This document shows, in pieces, positions 35,401-46,912 of a stretch of DNA of 64,000 nucleotides (the stretch's first letter is position 1; every line of letters begins with the position of its first letter). A program made the position numbers and the translations under genes. The stretch comes from Rheum nobile (taxonomy: Eukaryota > Streptophyta > Magnoliopsida > Caryophyllales > Polygonaceae). The stretch lies in contig WOAB01000619.1 of assembly GCA_027886185.1 (NCBI GenBank), positions 1,860,001 to 1,924,000 on the forward strand, written 5' to 3'. The notes beneath the pieces were generated by a model. That model searched no databases and had not been told where the DNA came from. It saw only the letters and a list, made by a program, of their open reading frames with translations.

Positions 35401-37201
35401 TACCCATGATTTAGAATTGGCAGCAGTGGTGTTTGCGTTGAAAATTTGGAGACACTATCTATATGGTGTAAGATTTCAAATCTTCACGGACCACAAGAGT
35501 CTCAAGTATATATTCACTCAGAAGGAGTTGAATATGAGACAACGACGCTGGTTAGAATTACTCAAGGACTATGACATTGAATTGCTATATCATCCAGGCA
35601 AGGCTAATGTTGTAGCCGATGCGTTGAGTCGAAAGACACCGCATGAGACAGTTGTAGCACTTCTCACTGCTCAAGTCAAGCTGAACCAATTGACATGTGA
35701 GGCTGAAATCTTGTATGATCAACGTAGAGGATACCTGAGTATGTTGGAAATTCAGGCTACGCTACTTGATCAAATACGAGAAAAGCAGATTGATGATATC
35801 ATCCTGGTAAAGCTAAGCAGCGAAGTATTGAGCGGGAAAGCTCCCGGTTTTGTGATTCAAGAGGATGGATCACTTTGGTTTCAAGATCGCATCTGTATGC
35901 CTGACGTTGATGGTCTTCGCCAATTGGTGATGAGGGAAGCCCATTCATCAGCTTACTCTGTACATCCTGGCTCTAGCAAAATGTACAAGGACCTCCGGAA
36001 GCAATTCTGGTGGCCAAACATGAAAGGGGATGTAGCAGAATTTGTAGCAAAATGCTTGACTTGTCAGAAAGTCAAGATAGAACACCGTAGGCCAGGCGAT
36101 GAATTGCTACCTCTTCCAGTGCCAGAGTAGAAGTGGGAAGATATTGCTATGGACTTCGTCACTGGATTACCCAAGACTAGAACCCGGAAGGATGCTATAT
36201 GGGTAATTATTGACAGACTTACGAAGAGTGCGCACTTCGTGGCTATCAAATCAACATGGGGAGTTCAGAAGTTAGCCGAAGTGTTTTTGCATGAGATTGT
36301 CCGGTTACATGGTATTCCCAAAACCATTGTCTCGGATCGTGATGGTCGTTTCACATCCAGGTTTTGGAAGGAACTTCATAAAGCCATGGGAACCGAGTTA
36401 AGATTTAGCACTGCCTTTCATCCTAAAACGGATGGACAGTTTGAGAGGACTATCCAAACCTTAGAGGATATGTTGAGAGCGTGTGTACTCGATCGTCTGA
36501 CTAGCTGGGAGAACAGCCTAAGTTTGATCGAGTTTACATACAACAATAATTGGCATGCTACGATCAAAATGGCTCCATTTGAAGCCTTGTATGGTCAGAA
36601 GTGTAGATCACCAATTTGTTGGGATGAGAATGCCGACAAGATTCTTCTCGGACCAGAATTGGTCGAGAGAACTGCTGCAGATATTGCATTGATCAGACAA
36701 AGAATGTTGACAGTCCAGAGTCGACAAAAGTCTTACGCAGACCCGAGGCGTAGGAATGTCGAATTTGAGGTTGGCGACAAGGTGTTTGTTAAGGTATCTC
36801 CATCCAGAGGAGTATTCAGATTTGGTAAACGTGGAAAGCTTAATCCTCGCTACGTGGGACCATTTGAGATTCTTGATAGAGTAGGATCTCTAGCATACCG
36901 GTTGGCATTGCTGCCATCAACACATCCTGTGCATAATGTGTTCCACGTCTCTCTCTTGAGGAAATATGTGCCAGATGAATCTCATGTGCTGAGCTATGAA
37001 GATATTGAGATTCAGACAGACGGTACGTATGAAGAGGCACCCGTACGCATTCTAGAGCATCGTGTGAAGCAGTTGCGCAACAAGGTCATACCTTTGGTAC
37101 AAATTCTGTGGTCCAAGTCAGGAACCGAGGATGTTACCTGGGAGACTTGGGAAACGGAAGAGGATATGAGTAGACGCTTTCCCGAGATGTTTGCGACCTA
37201 A
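32477..37201 (+). pseudogene. Tekay gag-pol, single frame with five nonsense codons
   Basis: One frame of 1,575 codons runs from ATG to TAA. It has Gag, zinc knuckles (CFNC...HKSNVC intact; the second has Pro/Leu where His is expected), protease (DSGATHSF), RT (FIDDIL near codon 793), RNase H with all acidic residues visible, integrase (HHCC, then MDF, SDRD and the Glu of DGQFERT) and a C-terminal chromodomain-like segment (VTWETWETEEDM). In-frame stops are TGA at 32696 and 33035, and TAG at 33479, 34214 and 36128 (codons 74, 187, 335, 580, 1218). Context suggests each came from CGA, TGG or CAG by one transition. There is no frameshift. An AG (32,475-32,476) directly precedes the ATG and could be a splice acceptor. 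Confidence 0.93.
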
Positions 37202-37221
37202 GTTTCGGGGTCGAAACTTCT

Positions 37222-37237
37222 TTTAAGGGGGGAGTGA
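37222..37237 (+). other. Polypurine tract of the Tekay element
   Basis: AAGGGGGGAGTGA ends directly before the 3' LTR start TGTAATATCC. This is the expected plus-strand primer position. Confidence 0.85.
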
Positions 37238-39780
37238 TGTAATATCCCGTATATTTGTACGAATAAATTTCGAATTTTCTTAAGCCCGTATTGCAAGCCA
37301 GATTAAATTCGGGGACGTATGAACATTCGGTGTAATGTTTGGTCTCTGTAATATTTTTCTGAGCAATATAAAATACAGTTAACGTATTTTTGGGTTAAAT
37401 GATCGTTCGTGTACAAATATATTTAATCTGGGGTTAAGTAAAACTTACCACTTATGGTAAGTGACGACAAAAGCCAAAAGAGTCGGCCAAGGCCCTCACC
37501 GCATTCGGCGGCAAGGCCATTACCGCGCCCCGCGGCCACCTCTGACGCGCAGCCATTTGCAGCTGGCAACCAACTTGACACGTCTGGCGCCTAGCCTTGT
37601 TGACTCGTCGGGGCTACAAGGCCTAGCTGGTACACGTCTTGGGGCACTTGTCTTGCAAGGGCTCTTTGTGGTTTGCTTATAAAAGGAGAGACGAAGCCAT
37701 GGGAGAAGCCAGAAGTCGGCTCCTCACCATCTTCTTCCTCCTTTCTCTGTCAGAAAATCCAGAAATCAGCTTCTGAGCTGAACTTCGAGCTCCGTTTGTG
37801 ATCGATTCTGTCATTCGTTTGGCGAGATCAAATTTGCATATTGAAGGTGAAGTGTAGCTTAAGAGGGTGAGAAGAATAGCCAAGCTCGATTCGAACTAGA
37901 AGTCGATCGAAAGTTGGTAAGAAAACCCTTGAAAGTCACTGTTTTCACCTTCGAATTTTGTGACTTTTGCTGAACTTTGAATCCGATTTTCGTGGTTGTG
38001 CTGGCTTTGTTTTGATCCGTTCTCAGGAGGCTTTTGAAGCTTGTTGGAAGCTTAATAGGGTGGTAGGATCGAACCAAGAAGAATCGAAGCCAGAGGGGTT
38101 CGATTTGGGTGAGTTCTCCCCGTTGCTAACACTGTCATCCGCCCCTGTCTGTGCGCCGCACCCGGCGGTGATGTGCCTGCCGCCCCCCGCGGCAGCCATG
38201 CCGGTTGAGTGTTGTCGTGTTGGGCATGGGCTAAGGCCCCGTTCTTTGATTCGTATTCCATTAGATTCGTATATATAGATATTGAATCTAAATTGAGGTC
38301 TTGTTATGGGTCGTTCCATATGGATTTATTATCCAGGATCTGTTCCCGTTCCGGACTCGGAAACCCTTTTATTCTAAGCTTTCGAAGCTTTCGTCAGATC
38401 CAAGGTAAGTGGCGGTTCGCTCTTGCTTATCATTCCATATTTCTATTAATTATCAATTGCTTAATTGTTAATTAATTTGGATTGATTATTGTTCATGTCT
38501 GGAATCGTTTTATGAAATATCTTTGGAAAGATAAAATGAATATTATAATAGGTTGTATATCTGCTAGAAGAACGCTATTATATATATATGATCTAGATTG
38601 AAATATATCTAGGATGTTGGCCTTAATGGCTTTATTATGATTGATTGTTCTGAACTGCTTAGTTAGAACGAGTATTCGTAGGAACGCTACTCGGTATCTC
38701 TCAGTGAGTACTAGTCGTTTCTTTATAACCAAGTGGATGGGATGTCCAGGCCCGAACACTTTTCTTTGGTCATGACCTTCTCCTATCCGAGTATAGGGGA
38801 TGTGCACAACAGCTGGTGCCAATCTCTGGGATTTAGTCCCAACTCTCTATATCTCAGTATCCGCCGAGGATGAGATTTTAAAAGCTTGAAACATGAATGA
38901 GCGTTTTGGAATTAAATAAGATAAGTGCCCGAGTGCACATAATTAATTTACCTCCGGCGAGTAGTGCAGCTAGGTGATAGTGCAGCTAGGAAACTCGCCC
39001 TGACTTGAATGTAGTACGTTCTCTTTCCGATCTGGATTCGTATCATGCGGTGATTCGCATTATACGGTGAGGTTGGTCGTGGACCGAAGCATCTCAGTCA
39101 GTCTTTAAATGTATATGTATATATATATATGAACTTATAATGTTCCAGACATTGTCATGCTTCCGATAAGACTCACTCTTTTGGAGTCTTCTCTTGGATT
39201 AATTCCTATAAGACTCATTTCCGTTGGAGTCTTCTCTTGATCATGTCTTTTGAGATATTCCAGTAGAAGTATGGTGGTTGGCTATCGTTATCGGTTATTA
39301 TCCGAGAAACGATGAGTCTAACCTAATACGACTACTTAGAACCACTATGCTTTGTACCCTTGCTAGTCTTTCATTAGACTAACCCACGAACATTGTTCTC
39401 TGCATGTGGGCTGGTGTCATCCGTTCGATTCGGCACATCAGATAAGTTGCCACCCAGTGAAGGCTAAAGAACGACTATGACGGGAAGTGTTTTTGACAAG
39501 TTTATCCAGGTTGAGATCCGTGGCATTGTTCGCCATGGTCAAGACTTGCTTTATCTTTAAAAGACTTCCGCTATGTTATTTACTCTGAAAACAATGTTTT
39601 AACCTACGGGGATTGGGTTGTAATCCCCTGACTTATGTTTTAATGGATGGTTTGTGGATTACATAAATGTTATTTATGATTTGAATAATCCGGTTTAGCC
39701 TTGGGTGGTTTCGGAGGTGAAATCCGGGATCACTGGCGGTAATGCCTTTCCAAAGGGGTTATGAATTTGGGGGTGTTACA
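37238..39780 (+). repeat. 3' LTR of the Tekay element
   Basis: It is 2,543 bp and nearly identical to the 5' LTR, with a TATA box at 37,678-37,686 and AAG/GTAAGT at the splice-donor position, where the 5' LTR has GC. It ends GGTGTTACA and is followed by the AATAA target duplication. Confidence 0.95.
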
Positions 39781-39866
39781 AATAATGCCATACATTCTCA
39801 TTTACCACGAAAAAATACGGAACCGTGGTAAATTAACCGTAGCCAATGCCCCTTTTTGTACTAGTG

Positions 39867-40329
39867 ATTGTCTCTCAAATGAAAGATGATAGACGATAAA
39901 TAACTAAAATACTTTCACTGAAACGAAAGATGGACAAAAGAGATATGCTCCAAGAGAATGCCCGAAATGAATGTGGGTATTATGGGAAGACGATATGATT
40001 TTTTGGGGAATGTTTTACAATGAACACACAACATATATGAAACTCCATTTGGTAATTGGGCCCAACCAACCTCACCGTATAATGTGAATTCAGATTGGAA
40101 AGATGACTCGCTTAAACTGAAGCACGAGCGGTTTTCAAGTTGTATTTCTCGCTCGAAGTTTATTAATTATATGCTCGCATCACTTATCTTATTTAATTTC
40201 ACCACACCACAATTATTCTGAAAGCTTTTTAACACAGTCTCGAATAAAACGAGAACAAATGGCCTATTTGCCAAACATACATAACAATAATAAGTATTCA
40301 ATTTCAACATCAGATTGACTACGTAATTC
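39867..40329 (-). mobile_element. Diverged Tekay-LTR fragment, minus strand (about 40,060-40,250)
   Basis: CCAACCTCACCGTATAATG...GATTGGAAAGATGA and GAAGTTTATTAATTATATGC...CTTATTTAATT follow the same order as in the solo LTR near 24,880-25,030. Similarity is partial. The remaining sequence to 40,329 holds no gene. Confidence 0.55.
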
Positions 40330-41880
40330 GAGTGTCTTCAACCTGGATCTGATACCAGTTGATGCGAAAGTCCACATTGAGTCGATCGCAAGTGCCCTAG
40401 AACACAACTAAGCCAAGCCAAGAGACAAGTTTTCGTCTTCACAATGCCTTCAAGGTTTCTTGCTTGCCAAAGTGATGGCTTGTCTCTAATGGTTGTCGTG
40501 GAAGCCTTGGGTGCACACCCTTGATGAATTGCATGAAAACCCGAGAGGAATTCAGTTGAAGACACTCGAAAGAAATCAAGTGCGTAGCGACCAAAGAGAT
40601 GGCCGAAAGAGATCCAAGAGAGGATCTTGATGACGATAAAAGTGATAATCGGTTTCTTGGACTCAAAGATATAAGTCTTGACTCGAAGAGACGAGTTGAA
40701 TTGATAGATAAACCACAACAAGATAGGGGCTGACGTCTAGGCTCAAACAAGGAGATAAACCTCAACTTTCATAAACTTAAGCAATTAACATAATTGTCTC
40801 AATGGGAAATAACAAGTATTTATAGACTAAGCTAAGCTAAAAAGATAGAAAATAATCTAAGTAAACTAGCGGGCTTGGGCGTGCGGCTTAGGGGTGAGCA
40901 TCGGTCCGAAACCGAACCGAACCGAAACTCCCCAAAACCTGAACCGAAAACCGAATTTGTTCAAAACGAGTACAATTTCATCTTCATGTCAAGAAGAAAT
41001 ATTGGTGATCTTCTCCATTTCTCCAATCTGTGACAAATTGACTAAAAATCTGCAGAGGGTCTGATGCCACCACAAACAGACCATCACTTTTGTATGACTC
41101 ACCAGAAATGATACACCGGAGAGACTGAGGGGCAAGGGACCGGGGACGCACCGACGTAGTCCACTACCGGCGGCGTCAAGCAGCAGCAACTGAGGGGCAG
41201 GTCGCGGGCGGCGTCGTCAAGCAGGGGACTGGAAGAAGGGGACCGACGCACCAACGCAGGGGGATGCACCGACGCACCGATGCAGGACTGGGAGTCTGTG
41301 AGCTTGGAGCCTTGGGGCAGGCGAAACTCGAAGATTCAACAGGTAGGGCCGGCTGAGCAGTGACTCCAGCTACGTTCCATGATCCATCATATGGGCTTTT
41401 TTTTTAACCTAAACCAGCCCAACATCTTCAAGACAGCCCACTTATTTTTTAATTTCGGTTTAATCGAACCGAACCAAAATTAAACCGAAACCCCAAAATA
41501 CATAAACCGAACCGAATTATTTCGGTTTCGGTTTGGATCGGTTTTTTCGGTCCGGTTCGGTTAAAAAATTTGGTTTACCCGAACCGTGCTCAGTCCTAGT
41601 GCGGCTCATGACACATGACGCGCCACGCCAAGCATAAAAACCTCAAAATAGCAACTTTCTCAAAATAGTCTAAAAAATATTCAAATAACTTCAAAACACT
41701 TACAGAAAACAGGATAAAGGGCGTGCACTAGGGAGCGCGCGACATGGGGCGCACAACAGGGGACGCGCCAGGGAGGGCGCTGCATGGCACCGTGGAGGCA
41801 ATGTCACGCGGAGCGCGACACAGGGGGCGCGCGACAGGGAGCGCGTGCCGCGACGTCTCGCCTAAATAACCTCATAACCC
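40330..41880 (-). mobile_element. LTR with adjoining primer-binding site, minus strand (hAT inside)
   Basis: On the minus strand ACTGGTATCAGATCCAGG at about 40,340-40,358 looks like an initiator-tRNA-Met primer site. Immediately before it, the plus strand starts TGATGCGAAAG at 40,360, which would be the LTR edge. A CTATAAATAC TATA-like site lies near 40,815 on the minus strand. A pol C-terminal coding end lies to the right (41,881-42,060). Without the inserted hAT the LTR would be about 0.8 kb. GC-rich repeats of GGGGCGCGCGACAGGGAGCG type occupy 41,725-41,850. The right edge is uncertain. Confidence 0.5.
40889..41598. mobile_element. Non-autonomous hAT element, 710 bp, CGGTTT family
   Basis: The ends are TAGGGGTGAGCATCGGT and the complement of TAGGACTGAGCACGGT. 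A perfect 8-bp target duplication GTGCGGCT lies at 40881-40888 and 41599-41606. Both subterminal regions are rich in AACCGAACCG / CGGTTCGG, like the element at 572-999. The middle (about 41,000-41,390) is GC-rich with repeated ACCGACGCA-type motifs and may be captured sequence. No transposase is present. Confidence 0.92.
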
Positions 41881-42060
41881 AAAAAACGTGATTGCGGTCA
41901 CGTCTATGGGCTCGGTGGGATTGCCGAAGCTGGCGAGGCATCTCGTGACCACGGATTGGGTGGCTTGCACGATGGCTCTAGCTCGCGCCCTGGTCACGGG
42001 TCCGTTGGAGCAAACACTCATCTTGTCTTCCTCGTCCTTCGCCGTCAAGGGTGAGGGTAG
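41881..42060 (-). pseudogene. C-terminal end of a Ty3/gypsy pol, minus strand (remnant)
   Basis: The minus strand reads MSVCSNGPVTRARARAIVQ and continues about 35 codons to a TGA near 41,873. GPxTRARA resembles the C-terminal ITRARAK of the pol at 4,830, a common chromovirus ending. Only this tail is seen; no integrase core lies to the right. The assignment rests on one motif. Confidence 0.4.
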
Positions 42061-42359
42061 GAAGCCATCAAATTGACTATGTAATCCAACATCAACATTA
42101 ACATAAGTATCAATATCAGCCCTATTTACCGAACAAACCCCTAGTGGTTAAAATTGTTATTCACTTTACACTTGAAGCTTATTATGTACTTGAACCCTAC
42201 TCTTCTTTTATATACATTCATTTTTCCAAAATAAAAAACATATGTCTACTTTCATGTTTTTTCACAAGCAAATAAAAGTATCTTTATTTATTACAATATT
42301 AGCATAAATCAATAAAACAAAATTTTCCAAAAACAAAACGAAGATTCTAGAAAATAATC

Positions 42360-43300
42360 ATGATGAGTAGTCTAAAATCGCCCCAATTTAATGTTGAAAA
42401 ATACGACTCAAAGCAGACAACGAGGAAAAGAAATTTGTGGTGTCCAAAGCAAAATCCAACTTTTGCTAGTTGGATATGGAAACTACATATCTCTTCTAAA
42501 ATACAATTTTTTTGGGAAATTCTTTATCGATGGATTGACAACTATAGAGCGTCTAAACCGATACTAAGCAAGAGTTCCATCTCATTACAGCTTATGTAAT
42601 TCGGATAATTATATCATCTTTTTTTTCACATGCCTCTTTATCAAACAGATGATAATAAAATTGAAACTAAAGTAGGCCATAAATTTGTTTTTCAAGAACT
42701 TCAGAACATCTAATAGTTCATCTATGATAATTTACTTCCTTTGTGGACAATATAGAGACACCGTAACTCGATCCTATTCCATAAGGATAATACTCAACGA
42801 CATATCAAACAATCTGATTTAGCTACCCTCCTTCAAGAATGGAAGGTAGCTACAAATAGTCCTCCCAAGACTACAACAAACAAAAGATTACTCCCAAAAA
42901 TACTAATTGGAAAAAACCACCCTCATGGGTAAAACTCAACTTTTATGGATCCAAAAGAAATGACCAATCTTCTTACATTGGTTTTATCCTTCGAAATAAT
43001 CAAGGCGAAGTTATCTATTTAGATAGAAAACATATCCATACAACAACTGTTTTACATACTGAAGCACATGCGGCCTTAGAAGGTACCCGTAAAGCAGTTT
43101 CTATAGGAAAAAATAAACTAATAATAGAAGGTGATAATCATCCATCATTAATTCAATAAAAGATATCTGGAAAATATGAACAATTATGTTGGATATCTAC
43201 ACTCTATTTCGTTGTTTCGACTTTGTTTTAATCTTTTATTGCTATAGGAAATCCAATAAAGCAACATACTTTCTCGATCAACCCAACATTTATCAGAAAT
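42360..43300 (+). pseudogene. L1 LINE remnant: zinc-finger region and RNase H
   Basis: A reading frame near 42,470 gives SWIWKLHISSKIQFF, matching the region before the zinc finger in the LINE at 58-62 kb (SWLWKLDTYPKVKNFLW). At about 42,905-43,165 WVKLNFYGSK...GFILRNNQGE...TEAHAALEG...IIEGDN follows the RNase H order of that LINE, ending in a stop. The RT part is missing and frames are broken. It is an old 5'-truncated LINE, of a different copy from the next fragment. Confidence 0.75.
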
Positions 43301-43439
43301 CTTATACGGAAAGTAAGAGTGTTGGGCGCTTCATCGTGTGATATATTTAATGCTAGACAAGAGATCTTGAATTTAAACTTCAAATATAATCTTCCGCTAG
43401 ATCTTCACATGAAAAGGAGCCTAAGATTTGACATGTAAA

Positions 43440-45048
43440 AAAATTCTTGTTAGTTGGAGTAACAACTGTCGAAGAGAGATTACAATATTTTTTCCAAGAA
43501 AGAGGGGGCTCAGGTAGGAGACCCTTTGGCGCCCTACCTCTTTGTTATGGTGATGGAAAATCTCAACAGAAGCCTCAAGAGAATGAGACAACTCAGCAGA
43601 TACAGATATCATCCTCAATGTGCAAGAATGGGCCTCACTCATCTATGCTTTGCAAATGATCTTTTCCTTTTTGCACATGGCAATCCTTTCACCATTCAGA
43701 CCCTTAAGAACCACCTGGATGACTTTTGCAGAGTCTCTGGCATGGCAATGAATCACATCAAATCTAATGTCTTCCTAGCTGGAATTGATAACACCTCAGC
43801 CAATCACATTCTGCATATCCTGAATATGGAAAAAAGGGAGCTTCTAGTGACTTACCTTGGAGTACCCTTATGTAGCAGGAAAGCCCTTGTTGAGAACTAT
43901 AGACCTATAATCAACAAAATCACAGCTAAAGTCAACTCGTGGACTTCTAGACACCTTTCCTATGCTGGAAGGCTTCAGCTTATTCAAGCTATCATTTATG
44001 GAGTGCTCAATTACTGGTGTAAGATCTTCACCATTCCAAAGAAAGTCATCAAACTCATTACTGCCTCTATGAGGAATTTCTTATGGACTGGTAGCAATGA
44101 AGGGAAGAAAGCGCCTATTGCCTGGCAAACTGTATGCAGACCAAAGGATGAAGGAGGACTTAGGCTGAAGGAAATCATGTCGTGGAACAAAGCTACTATT
44201 TCTGAATTGATTTATGACATCCTGCATGACAAGGTCTCTATCTGGAATTCCTAGGGTAGAATCAACCTTCTTAGAGGCCGCAATTTTTGGGAAGTAGAGA
44301 GAAAAGGCACTGACAATGCTCTCTGGAAAACTCTACTGAACATCAAAGATGAGATCACTACATAACTGGACAAAGGCCAAACCATTCCAATCATCAACAC
44401 CTTCAGAGGCAAATATAACAACAAAGGTATGTATGATGCTTTCAGGCCTAGAGGCAACATGGAAACTTGGCACAACTTGATCTAGGGGAACATTAATACA
44501 CCAAGAACCTCTTTCTCCAACTGGATGATCATTCATGGAGGCATTAAAACAAAAAGCAAACTCAAACAAATGGGCATCATTCAAGAAGACACATGCCCTT
44601 TGTGTAACAAGGAACCTGAAACCAGAGAGCATATTTGGTTTAACTACACATTCACTAGACAAACTCTGCTCAGAGTCATGAATTGGGCTAGAATCGGCCA
44701 CATACCTAGAGACATTGAAGGATGGATCGACTGCATGAAGAGGTTCAAGAGAAAACACAACTTCACCTATTCCCTTTGGGTATGCTACATCACTACCGCT
44801 ATTTATTTCACTTGGAGATGTAGAAATGTTTATGTATTCCAAGACAAAATTGAATGTGCTATGATGATCATCAACCATGTGAGGAACTAGATCCTTGCCA
44901 GATGGAAGAAAAACAATAGAGAAGCAAGAACTTGGCTTAGGAAATTGGGAATTAGAAAATTTTTCTTTTAATGCCTAGAGGCACCTAGGTTTGTCTAATC
45001 TTTTACCATGAATGAAATCCTTATCTTTCATTCAAAAAAGAAAAAATA
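43440..45048 (+). pseudogene. 5'-truncated L1 LINE: RT 3' half and zinc finger
   Basis: The RT region starts near GLRQGDP (broken by a stop and a base loss around 43,510). It continues as an open 242-codon stretch with APYLFVMVME, then CFANDLFLF where FADD is expected, so a catalytic Asp is Asn. After further stops (44,253, 44,362 and 44,484 areas) a CPLCNKEPETREHIWF zinc-finger-like segment follows. The 3' end ATGAAATCC...TTTCATTCAAAAAAG is typical of plant L1 tails. It is non-functional. Confidence 0.82.
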
Positions 45049-45155
45049 ACTTTAAATAATATCAACTATCGCCTATGAACCAAAAATAAGTTGATGTGGT
45101 ATCAGAAAACATGAACTGACAAAAAAATTTCACACATCAGCTCATTTATATAATT

Positions 45156-45177
45156 AAAAAAAAAAAAAAAAAAAAAA
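45156..45177. repeat. A22 homopolymer
   Basis: A run of 22 A lies about 110 bp after the LINE tail and may be the tail of another retroposed piece. The next base starts a Helitron-like end. Confidence 0.9.
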
Positions 45178-46311
45178 TCTATACTACTATAAAAATTAGA
45201 GTTGGCTTAGGAACAGTGCACTTTTTGTCTTATTTGGGTTTTCATTTGGTCCTATTTGTTTTACTCGTACCAGATTTTTTGCTAGCCTTTTCAATACAAT
45301 GGGCTTTATCTTTTGTCTTATAGGTTTCTTAATTGAGAAAATTGGGTATAAAGGGCCCTTTTTCACATAAATAGCATATTTAGGTTGATTATTTTTTTAA
45401 TTGTAAGTGTGACTCCTATTACTATACATATAACCCAAAGACATTTTAAAAATGTTTTTTTAGAATTTAGGGTTTAGGATTTAAGGTTTAGAAATTATGA
45501 GAGTTTAATGATTTAGGGGATAAAAAACTAATTTATTTAATTAGAATCCCAAATTTGCTATTCCTTTCCTTTGGCTCAAAAATCGTGAGCACAGTTCTTA
45601 ATTTGGGCCTATTATTAGTCCAACTTATCTATCTACCCTTAACCTTGCAGTTGCCTTCTACTTTGTTGTCGGTGTTGGCTGCTCATCAGACCGAGAGCTT
45701 CCGTCTGTCCATGGAGGAATCACAAATTCATCCTCCCGAAATCGCGACCTCTATGCTACATGTGTCTCCAGGTAAAGCTTCTTTGTGCGCCTCCTCTCCG
45801 GCGACTACAACGACGCCGTCGACGGCGATGCGGTGGTCCACTTGTTGGTGTCACGTAAAGGCTTGATTCACAAATTCTCCCATTTTCAATGAAATTGGAG
45901 GTATGCATTCTTCAATATTTGCAATATATATATGTTGTTCCATTCATTGTTAAATTTTTTCCTCCTGCTTTGCGAAAAGAATTAGGGTTCCATTGTTTGT
46001 GTTCTTCCATGGGCTTTTCCCTAAATTGCTTTGTGTTGCTTTATTGTCCTGTTTATTATAATATCTTCTTCCGCCACATTGATTTCATAGAGTTGTGATT
46101 ATTTATCTTAGAATTCATGTTTTCTTGTTTTTTTTTCATTTTATTTGTCTTTATTTTTTGGTTTTTTAATTTGTGCAATATGAATTATTTTCTGTTGAAG
46201 AAAATATATAGCCTCACTATATATTATATTCAGTAATTTCCTTTTGCATTATTTTTCGGCGAAGCTATTTGCCCCCTGACACATCCCTTTTTGCATCGGT
46301 TGCAGTTGCAG
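45178..46311 (+). other. Possible Helitron 5' end; no gene seen upstream of MULE copy 2
   Basis: TCTATACTACTATAAAAA directly after A matches a common plant Helitron 5' terminus. No matching CTAG-type 3' end was found, so the extent is unknown. Between 45,650 and 45,880 there is GC-richer, partly open sequence followed by CCAGGTAAAG and GGAGGTATGC donor-like sites, which could be a captured gene piece. I recognise no protein. Confidence 0.3.
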
Positions 46312-46379
46312 GCGCGCGGAGGTCGTTGGCGCGTGGAGGTCGTTGGCGCCCGGAGTTCGTTGCCGCGCGGAAGTCAATT
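46312..46379. repeat. Four tandem 17-bp units upstream of MULE copy 2
   Basis: GCGCGCGGAGGTCGTTG at 46312 is followed by three variants at 46329, 46346 and 46363. GC content is far above the surroundings. It lies about 250 bp before the gene's ATG and may be a promoter or 5'UTR element. Confidence 0.8.
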
Positions 46380-46745
46380 CCGTGGAGATGTCCATCCGTG
46401 AATTTCGCCGTGGAGATGTCGTTACTGAATCGGGTCCGTGAATTTCGCCTACAGAATGGACACTGATGGAAATTTGGACAGCATAGGTAGTAGGCTAGCG
46501 GTCCGTGAAGTAATAGTGAGATTCGTTCAATTACGATTTCAGTGTATATATATAGCATTGAGGAGGAGCTTCGAAAAATTCATATCATTCATATCTTATA
46601 AGATTTCAGTGAATATTAATTCTATTACAAAATGTCGTGGCATAACGAAGATTACGAAAATTATGAACAATCGCTTAAACTGGTATGTATTTTACAATTA
46701 TTAAAACTATGAATAAAATTAGTATAAGATTTATAATCTATATAA

Positions 46746-46912
46746 TGGTCGTTCGGTAGTTAAAAAAATCAACTTCCACTAGTTGAAGTTGAAGGAATTC
46801 CTTCATGGGGGGGGGGGGGGGGGAGATTATGCATTTCCTTCAACTGGTTGAAGTAAACCAAGGCAAATGTTGCCTTCAGCTGGTTGAAATAAAATTCAAT
46901 CGAACGAAGCCA
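46746..46912. mobile_element. Tourist-like MITE in intron 1 of MULE copy 2
   Basis: GGTCGTTCGGTAG at the left pairs with CAATCGAACGAAGCC at the right. The interior repeats GGTTGAAGT and holds a G17 run (46,807-46,823). It resembles the better preserved MITE at 56,290. The 3-bp flanks are not an exact duplication. Confidence 0.5.

Larger units (their letters stand above)
28429..39780 (+). mobile_element. Complete Tekay-type Ty3/gypsy chromovirus, 11.35 kb
   Basis: Two LTRs of 2,542 and 2,543 bp (TGTAATATCCCG to GGTGTTACA) enclose a primer-binding site, an extra ORF, gag-pol and a polypurine tract. The 5-bp target duplication is AATAA at 28424-28428 and 39781-39785. By eye the LTRs differ at roughly 35-40 positions (about 1.5%), so insertion was recent on an evolutionary scale. 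Long LTRs, FRTRYGHYEF...MPFGLTNAPA in RT and a C-terminal chromodomain-like segment point to the Tekay/Del lineage. Gag-pol has five nonsense codons, so the copy is not autonomous. Confidence 0.95.
27425..39866. mobile_element. CACTA-like non-autonomous element, split by the Tekay insertion
   Basis: The left end reads CACTGGAAAAAAAATAGGGG. The right end, read inward on the minus strand, is CACTAGTACAAAAAGGGGCA. This matches CACTA (En/Spm) termini followed by subterminal repeats. Without the inserted retrotransposon (28,429-39,785 including one TSD copy) it is about 1.1 kb, nearly all tandem array. The 3-bp flanks (TTT / ATT) differ by one base, so the duplication is not clean. No transposase sequence is present. 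Confidence 0.6.
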
